A stretch of DNA of 64,000 bases from Shewanella aestuarii (lineage in GTDB: Bacteria > Pseudomonadota > Gammaproteobacteria > Enterobacterales > Shewanellaceae): NCBI RefSeq assembly GCF_014647215.1, contig NZ_BMOT01000006.1:124001-188000 (forward strand), in the 5' to 3' direction. Below, piece after piece: positions 58,918 through 64,000 of this stretch. Under the pieces are notes generated by a model. It saw only the letters and a program-made list of their open reading frames with translations, was not told where the DNA came from and made no database searches. The translations under genes and the position numbers were made by a program. How positions within the stretch are numbered: the stretch's first letter is position 1; every line of letters begins with the position of its first letter.

Positions 58918-60037
58918 GAGTTTTCTCCTTGTTTTCTAATACAACCATGTCATTGCGGTGCACAGCAGCATCCCCATAGTCATACCCTAAAATGTCTTCG
59001 ATTTCATTGGAATGTTTACCGCTGATTTTACGTAAATCAGCGGCGCAATAACGGCTTATGCCCTTACCCAAAACTCGCGCATCTGTATTAACAATTAAAA
59101 TGGTAGCGCCTCGGTCGAACTCCCCGTCAATGCGGGTTATCCCTTTAGACAATAAACTGCGTCCACTTTCAACAACTGCGCGAGCGGCACCAGCATCGAC
59201 AACCAACTTACCTTGGCTAGCAGGGCCAGCTAATATCCACTGTTTGCGGCTTTCTAATGGCGAATCAATCGCACTAAAGTGGGTACCTACCGACTCTCGT
59301 AGGGCAACTTTATTGATGACATCGGGATGATGACCTGACGCTATCACCACCTCAATTCCCGCACGTCTGGCAATATCTGCCGCCTCAAGTTTAGTGGCCA
59401 TTCCGCCTGTACCTAAACCAGAAACCGAACCACCCGCTAATAAGCGTAAGCTGTCATCAATATTAACCACTTGTTTGATCAACTGCGCATCGGGATTTGT
59501 GCGAGGGTCTGCATCAAACAAGCCTTTTTGATCGGTAAGCAAAATCAAGAGGTCTGCATCACACAACAACGCCGCACGAGCCGATAAATTATCGTTATCG
59601 CCGACTTTGATTTCATTGGTTGCTACGGCATCATTTTCATTAATGATAGGAATAATATTGTTATCTAACAAAGCATTTAACGTATCACGTGCATTGAGGT
59701 AGCGCTCTCTGTCTTGCAAGTCAGCACGGGTTAACAGTAGCTGACCCACATACAAACCATATAAACTAAACAGTTGCGACCAAGCGAGAATTAATTGGCT
59801 TTGTCCCACAGCGGCAAGCAATTGTTTGTGCGCCATGGTATCGGGCAAAATGGGGTATTGCAGATGTTCACGTCCCGCGGCAATTGCACCTGAAGTGCAT
59901 AACACAACTTCGACACCAGACTTCATTAAGTTAGCCATTTGTCTGGCTAATTCAACCATATGTGCCTTGTCTAATTTCTTGCTGCCAGAAGTCAGTACAC
60001 TGGTGCCCAACTTCACTACCACGCGGCGATAACCCAT
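58907..60037 (-). CDS. proB: Glutamate 5-kinase
   Basis: 376 residues; first, feedback-controlled step of proline synthesis. The amino-acid-kinase domain shows [49 protein letters not shown] and [19 protein letters not shown]. The C-terminal ~90 residues ([36 protein letters not shown]) are a PUA domain, as in E. coli ProB. It precedes and overlaps proA. Confidence 0.97.
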   Translation of the reverse strand: MGYRRVVVKLGTSVLTSGSKKLDKAHMVELARQMANLMKSGVEVVLCTSGAIAAGREHLQYPILPDTMAHKQLLAAVGQSQLILAWSQLFSLYGLYVGQLLLTRADLQDRERYLNARDTLNALLDNNIIPIINENDAVATNEIKVGDNDNLSARAALLCDADLLILLTDQKGLFDADPRTNPDAQLIKQVVNIDDSLRLLAGGSVSGLGTGGMATKLEAADIARRAGIEVVIASGHHPDVINKVALRESVGTHFSAIDSPLESRKQWILAGPASQGKLVVDAGAARAVVESGRSLLSKGITRIDGEFDRGATILIVNTDARVLGKGISRYCAADLRKISGKHSNEIEDILGYDYGDAAVHRNDMVVLENKEKTHVS

Positions 60038-60159
60038 TTAGCCTTCTCTCTAATTTGATTGATAATATTCCGAACTATTTTTATACCCAATTCAACATTG
60101 AATTCCTAGATAAAGCTGCAATCAAATGGGTTTTAGTGAGTTTTATTTGTGATCTGCCA

Positions 60160-60192
60160 TAAAAAAGGGTTATGCATTGCATAACCCTTAAT
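60160..60192 (-). terminator. Intrinsic terminator after the NCS2 permease gene
   Basis: AAAAAAGGGTTATGC-ATT-GCATAACCC; on the minus strand the hairpin is followed by TTTTTTATGG. Confidence 0.88.
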
Positions 60193-60215
60193 TAAATAGC
60201 GCTAATCTAGTGACA

Positions 60216-61505
60216 TTAGCCGTAAATAAACTTCACTAAGAACAACAAGGCAATAAATACCACTCCGGCATTTAAATCTTTAATACGACCCGTTAGCAGC
60301 TTTATCACTAAATAAGAAATAAACCCGAAACCAATGGCGTTCGCAATAGAGAATGTCAACGGCATCAATAAACAGGTCACTACGACAGGGGCCGCTTCAG
60401 TCAAGTCATCCCAATCAACATTGATAAGACCAGACATCATTAAAATGGCGACATAAAATAACGCACCCGATGTTGCATACGCGGGCACCATTCCAGCCAG
60501 TGGCGAAATAAACAATGCCGCTAAAAATAAAATACCCACGACAACTGCGGTTAAGCCTGTACGTCCACCAGCACTCACACCCGCTGTACTTTCGATATAA
60601 CTAGTGGTGGTTGATGTTCCTAATACCGCACCGGTAATGGTGGCTACACTGTCTGCGGTTAATGCACGTTTCACGCGTGGTAAACGACCTTTATCATCCA
60701 AGAAACCACCACGTTGAGCCACAGCAACTAACGTACCCGATGTATCGAATAAATCGACAAACAGGAACGCAAAAATCACTGAAATCATACTAATTTCTAA
60801 TACGCTAGATAAATCCATTTTCATGAATGTTGGCGCAATAGAAGGCGGCACTGACATTAAGCCATTATATTGCACATCACCAAAAAGCAATCCTAATACA
60901 GTCACTATCATAATGCTTAAGATTACCGCTGCTTTCCAGCCACGTTGCACCATAGCAATGATCAAGAAGAACCCGAGTGATGCCATCACAGCCGGAAACG
61001 AAGTGATGTCGCCCATAGTGACTAACGTGGCAGGACTTGCCACCACAATGCCCGCACTTTTTAAGCCAATTAATGCTAAAAAGAGACCAATACCCGCAGC
61101 AATACCAAATCGCAATGACATTGGAATACTGTTTACAATCCACTCACGAATTTTGACCAGAGACAACACAAGGAAACAGACACCTGACATAAACACCGCG
61201 CCTAATGCGGTTTCCCAGCTGTAACCCATCTCGCCTACTACTGTGTAAGTAAAAAAGGCATTCAGTCCCATACCTGGCGCTAACGCGATAGGGTAATTTG
61301 CTAACAATCCCATGATCAAACAGCCAATCGCCGCAGCTAAACAGGTTGCTACGAATACGGCGCCATGATCCATCCCTGCATCAGCAAGCATCATAGGGTT
61401 AACAAAGATAATATAAGCCATAGTTAAAAACGTAGTCAGTCCGGCAACCACTTCTTGTTTTAACGAGGTATTGTTTTGTTTTAGTTTAAATAGTTTTTCT
61501 AACAT
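60216..61505 (-). CDS. NCS2-family purine permease (AzgA/AdeP-like)
   Basis: 429 residues, about 12-14 membrane segments. FLTMAYIIFVNPMMLADAGMD, LAPGMGLNAFFTYTVV and GTSTTTSYIESTAGVSAGGRTGLTAVVVG are signatures of the AzgA branch, which imports adenine, guanine or hypoxanthine with protons. The exact purine is not determined. It is monocistronic with a structured leader (see 61505-61601). Confidence 0.92.
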   Translation of the reverse strand: MLEKLFKLKQNNTSLKQEVVAGLTTFLTMAYIIFVNPMMLADAGMDHGAVFVATCLAAAIGCLIMGLLANYPIALAPGMGLNAFFTYTVVGEMGYSWETALGAVFMSGVCFLVLSLVKIREWIVNSIPMSLRFGIAAGIGLFLALIGLKSAGIVVASPATLVTMGDITSFPAVMASLGFFLIIAMVQRGWKAAVILSIMIVTVLGLLFGDVQYNGLMSVPPSIAPTFMKMDLSSVLEISMISVIFAFLFVDLFDTSGTLVAVAQRGGFLDDKGRLPRVKRALTADSVATITGAVLGTSTTTSYIESTAGVSAGGRTGLTAVVVGILFLAALFISPLAGMVPAYATSGALFYVAILMMSGLINVDWDDLTEAAPVVVTCLLMPLTFSIANAIGFGFISYLVIKLLTGRIKDLNAGVVFIALLFLVKFIYG

Positions 61506-61506
61506 G

Positions 61507-61601
61507 GAACCATGTTCCTTGGGTGAGGGTTAATTAATATTGTTATTATTTTTGAGCAGCTCCGATAAATGACCCCGAATGCTCAAAAGAGGGAGATTAT
61601 A
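61507..61601 (-). promoter_or_regulatory. Promoter and structured leader of the NCS2 permease gene
   Basis: On the minus strand TATAAT (61601-61596) is followed by a stem TTTTGAGCA / TGCTCAAAA (61588-61580 with 61558-61550) that would begin almost at the transcript start. A short palindrome GGAAC-ATG-GTTCC (61519-61507) lies over the ribosome site. No classic purine-riboswitch core is recognised. Confidence 0.5.
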
Positions 61602-61796
61602 TCCCCTAACATGCCATAAAATCACACTTTGGTGGTAAAAACACCTTATAAAGCCTGAAAACAGACTTTTGATGACAGATTAATCACAATGGTCAATTGT
61701 TGACAGAAAGCAGGAGTTAACGGGTTTCAGAACAAAATTGGGTTGGTAGGTATCTTTTTATAACAGTAATTAAAGCCTCATAGACGTTAGATTAAC

Positions 61797-61896
61797 TTCA
61801 AGTGCAAATGATCCCGCGAGACGCAGCAAGCACCTCCCTGTGGGCTTAACCAAAACATCCTTGTTTTGGATACTCGCTGGCTCATCAGCACCTGAA
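61797..61896. repeat. Palindromic MITE-like element, ~100 bp
   Basis: The left arm 61797-61820 and the inverted right arm 61873-61896 agree at 19 of 24 positions (TTCAAGTGC.../TTCAGGTGC..., both ending GCGAG). A central hairpin CCAAAACA-TCCT-TGTTTTGG occupies 61850-61869. There is no ORF inside. Confidence 0.7.
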
Positions 61897-62107
61897 ATTT
61901 TGTTTCTTCGATTAAGCTTTATTGATGACAGTAGCAAAAGCTAAATCAGTAAAGCTTAGGTAACTTCAAGTATAGAAAATTCACTTAACACATTGTCTAA
62001 GCTGACTGATTCATATCAGTAAGACCTGCTCCTAAATACATTACCTGCTAGAATCGATAAACCTTTGTCTCGCTATCAGTAACATTGAAAAGCCCCTTTA
62101 ATGTGAG

Positions 62108-62674
62108 CTAGGTTCGAGATGATTCTAATGAACTACAAATCAGCGCCAATGGTCCATTCATCATTTCAGTTTTGATCAAACTCGCATCATGACAACAACT
62201 GATAGAGAACGCGAAACCATGTAAGTAATCAGCCAGCAAATCTAAACCGTCTTTTTCCACTTTTTTGAGTAAAGCTAAAGGAGCAATAATAGTTTGATAA
62301 CGCTCAGTAAACACTTGAGCTGGTCCGTGTGATGTCATACTCAGCATAGTTTGTAGTAGCCCGTTGTACTCACGTAACAGCTCGATATAACTGACACATA
62401 AACTTTTTAACTCGCCTTGCCAATTAAAACTTTCCTGAGGCTGATAGATCTCCGCCACAAGCGATGTGGTGAGCGCTTCCAACAAAGCATTCTTGTTTTT
62501 GAAGTAGTAATAAATCGCCATAGGATCCACGTTTAATTGCGTTGCTAATGAACGGATACTTGGGACTTTTCCATCCATTTTCATCAAACACTTAGCTGTT
62601 TCTAGGATGCTATCAGCACTTAACTGTGACATCTCCCCCGCTGGTCGTCCACGTTTTTTTTCATTGACAGCCAT
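62108..62674 (-). CDS. TetR-family transcriptional regulator
   Basis: 188 residues. The N-terminal domain (LSADSILETAKCLMKMDGKVPSIRSLATQLNVDPMAIYYYFKNKNALLEALTTSLV) is a standard TetR helix-turn-helix with the YYYFKNK recognition helix. The C-terminal ligand domain is unclassified and Cys/Met-containing (FSISCCHDASLIKTEMM). It is divergent from the RibD-like reductase gene; a perfect palindrome sits between them, so it probably controls both. Confidence 0.9.
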   Translation of the reverse strand: MAVNEKKRGRPAGEMSQLSADSILETAKCLMKMDGKVPSIRSLATQLNVDPMAIYYYFKNKNALLEALTTSLVAEIYQPQESFNWQGELKSLCVSYIELLREYNGLLQTMLSMTSHGPAQVFTERYQTIIAPLALLKKVEKDGLDLLADYLHGFAFSISCCHDASLIKTEMMNGPLALICSSLESSRT

Positions 62675-62699
62675 TTGTACTTCCCGATATACTCAAAAT

Positions 62700-62716
62700 A
62701 TTCTACATAGTAGAAT
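62700..62716. promoter_or_regulatory. Predicted TetR-family operator
   Basis: Perfect 17-bp palindrome ATTCTAC-ATA-GTAGAAT, 26 bp from the tetR start and 58 bp from the reductase start. TAGAAT in each arm could double as -10 elements. Confidence 0.8.
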
Positions 62717-62774
62717 TAATTTTAAACTATATTTTGACTTCGATCAACCACGACCAATTTAATGAGATACTTTT

Positions 62775-63308
62775 ATGGCAAACATCGTTTTTATTGCAAC
62801 CAGTCTTGACGGTTTCATCGCAGATAAACAAGGCAAACTCGACTGGTTAAATTCGGTACCAAATCCAGACAATATTGATACTGGTTTCTTTGCGTTGATG
62901 AAACGAGTTGACGGCTTGGTGATGGGACGCAATACACTCGATGTAGTTCTGAGTTTTGATTGCGATTGGCCTTACACAAAACCAGTGTTCGTATTGAGCA
63001 ACACTATGACGAAAGTGCCACAAGGCTATGAAGACAAAGTATTCTTAGTCAAAGGTGAATTGAAAGACATTATCGCGGAGCTGAATACTAAGGGATTTTC
63101 TGATCTATACATCGACGGTGGCGTGACTATTCAAAACTTCCTCAAAGAAGATCTGATCGATGAAATGGTGATCACTCGCTTTCCTATCCTACTTGGCGGC
63201 GGCGCACCTTTGTTTGATGAACTAAAACAGCCATTGAACTTCAAAGTTACTAAGAGTGAAGTATTGCTAGAAACCTTAGTTCAAACCTCTTACATGCGAG
63301 AGAAATAA
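62775..63308 (+). CDS. RibD C-terminal/dihydrofolate reductase-like protein
   Basis: 177 residues. VFIATSLDGFIADKQGKLDWL, VDGLVMGRNTLDVVLSF and the C-terminal DLYIDGGVTIQNFLKEDLIDEMVITRFPILLGGGAPLF are typical of the RibD_C / DHFR-like superfamily, NADPH-binding reductases. The substrate is unknown; these stand-alone versions are not essential riboflavin or folate enzymes. It is probably repressed by the divergent TetR protein and ends at a strong terminator. Confidence 0.87.
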   Translation: MANIVFIATSLDGFIADKQGKLDWLNSVPNPDNIDTGFFALMKRVDGLVMGRNTLDVVLSFDCDWPYTKPVFVLSNTMTKVPQGYEDKVFLVKGELKDIIAELNTKGFSDLYIDGGVTIQNFLKEDLIDEMVITRFPILLGGGAPLFDELKQPLNFKVTKSEVLLETLVQTSYMREK

Positions 63309-63326
63309 TCTCAATTTCTGCATCTA

Positions 63327-63360
63327 AAAACGCCCTTCACAACAAAGTGAAGGGCTTTTG
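63327..63360 (+). terminator. Intrinsic terminator after the RibD-like gene
   Basis: GCCCTTCAC-AACAAA-GTGAAGGGC flanked by AAAA and TTTTG. Confidence 0.85.
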
Positions 63361-63570
63361 CCGTCTATTTGAGCAGCAGGGATCTGATATTGTCTTTTGC
63401 CTCACCCTTTAATTTATAAATTGAAAAGTTCTCTAATTGTCTAACTAACAATACTAGATGTAACTCATTTGGGGTCAAAAGTGAGTTAGTATCTAATAAC
63501 TAAAGTGACTATTCGTATTATGATAAGTCTGGGTTAACGCTATAGTCACTTGTTGTATTTAATATACCGA

Positions 63571-63957
63571 CTATTTAGTTGTAATATCATTTTTTACAAG
63601 TAGATCTTCATTCTCAACATTACTACAAGTTCTAAGCGTACCATTTAAAGCTGAATCAGAAGCTTGCTTTGTTGTTACTCGCGCGCTTAACTTATTACCT
63701 ATTATTGATAGTTTACTCTCAATAATAGGTCTAATTTTATTACCGATGGGGGTTCCGATACATATACCAAGAAAAGCAGGTCCAAGGGCTGGGATTTGAT
63801 AAATTAAAACAAACCATCCACCAACTTGACCAGAAATTGCAAAAAAAATAAATAATATAATGTTACCAATTACATATGTATACGCAACATGCCTAAATTT
63901 CAATAACATACTAAGAAGAATAAATAAAACTGTAACTCCTAAAGAAAACATAACCAT
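63571..63957 (-). CDS. Small hypothetical membrane protein, AT-rich gene
   Basis: 128 residues with three hydrophobic segments (MVMFSLGVTVLFILLSMLL, YTYVIGNIILFIFFAISG, WFVLIYQIPALGPAFLGICIG) and a polar C-terminal tail of ~45 residues. GGAGGGT lies ~10 bases before ATG 63957. I do not recognise a family. The gene is more AT-rich than its neighbours and is flanked by direct copies of ATAGTCACTT (63542-63551 and 63989-63998), hinting at separate origin. Confidence 0.6.
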   Translation of the reverse strand: MVMFSLGVTVLFILLSMLLKFRHVAYTYVIGNIILFIFFAISGQVGGWFVLIYQIPALGPAFLGICIGTPIGNKIRPIIESKLSIIGNKLSARVTTKQASDSALNGTLRTCSNVENEDLLVKNDITTK

Positions 63958-64000
63958 TATTTAGACCCTCCGTGGATTCATATTAAACATAGTCACTTAT

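Larger units (their letters stand above)
61506..62107. other. Intergenic region between the NCS2 permease and the TetR gene
   Basis: About 600 bp without a credible gene. It contains the NCS2 promoter and leader (right after 61505), a palindromic repeat at 61797-61896, and AT-rich filler. TTCAAGT recurs at 61957-61963, perhaps a remnant of the repeat end. Confidence 0.6.

Noticed and set aside
60823..61224. 133-residue plus-strand ORF
   Set aside because: Antisense to the NCS2 permease; a shadow of hydrophobic codons.
61506..61620. Classical purine riboswitch before the NCS2 permease
   Set aside because: The three-way junction core and the conserved loop sequences are not visible; only simple hairpins are seen.
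63520..63560. Integron attC site near the right edge
   Set aside because: GTTAACGC is present but does not fit the GTTRRRY core, and no paired inverse core was found.

Overview
The window looks like a chromosomal segment of a marine, probably cold-adapted, Shewanella-type gammaproteobacterium. The base composition is AT-leaning. The gene orders tyrS / M23 peptidase / anmK, gspA-gspB next to cca, and rpsU-yqeY-dnaG-rpoD followed by a tRNA are typical of that group. Genus is inferred from protein character and gene order, not from a search.

Layout. 0-8.3 kb: end of a cobalamin-synthesis gene (cobD/cbiB-like), small membrane proteins, tyrS, a murein endopeptidase, anmK, aqpZ and a DUF2750 gene. 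8.3-15 kb: erpA with a DUF6776-like partner, a CLC transporter, a Bax-like glucosaminidase, pyrB and hemL. 15-21 kb: nhaD, gspB-gspA, cca and lpp. 21.5-26 kb: rlmA-like gene, uppP, folK, folB, plsY, tsaD. 26-31.2 kb: the macromolecular synthesis operon (rpsU, yqeY, dnaG, rpoD) and a CAU-anticodon tRNA that is best read as tRNA-Ile2. 31-35 kb: DUF599 protein, RluA-type pseudouridine synthase, a dCache chemoreceptor.

35-57.5 kb is the most distinctive part: a polyamine and omega-amino-acid catabolic cluster. It holds a putrescine ABC importer (potFGHI), the gamma-glutamylated putrescine route (puuA, two puuB-like oxidases, puuC, puuD, regulator puuR), a direct transaminase route (spuC-like), GABA conversion to succinate (gabT, gabD), and a beta-alanine-type transaminase with a CoA-acylating semialdehyde dehydrogenase (mmsA-like), a small cupin and a TorF-type porin. 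A near-exact match to the E. coli PuuR recognition sequence lies in the divergent puuC/transaminase promoter region, suggesting that one regulator ties the two modules together.

57.6-64 kb: proB-proA, an NCS2 purine permease with a structured leader, a roughly 100-bp palindromic MITE-like element, a divergent tetR / RibD-like reductase pair with a perfect operator palindrome, and a small AT-rich membrane-protein gene flanked by copies of a 10-bp repeat at the window edge.

I see no CRISPR array, prophage, insertion-sequence transposase or recognisable defence system. Most of the window is ordinary core genome. The best candidates for new biology are regulatory (PuuR-type sites, the NCS2 leader, intercistronic hairpins), the joined putrescine/beta-alanine gene cluster, and the palindromic repeat.
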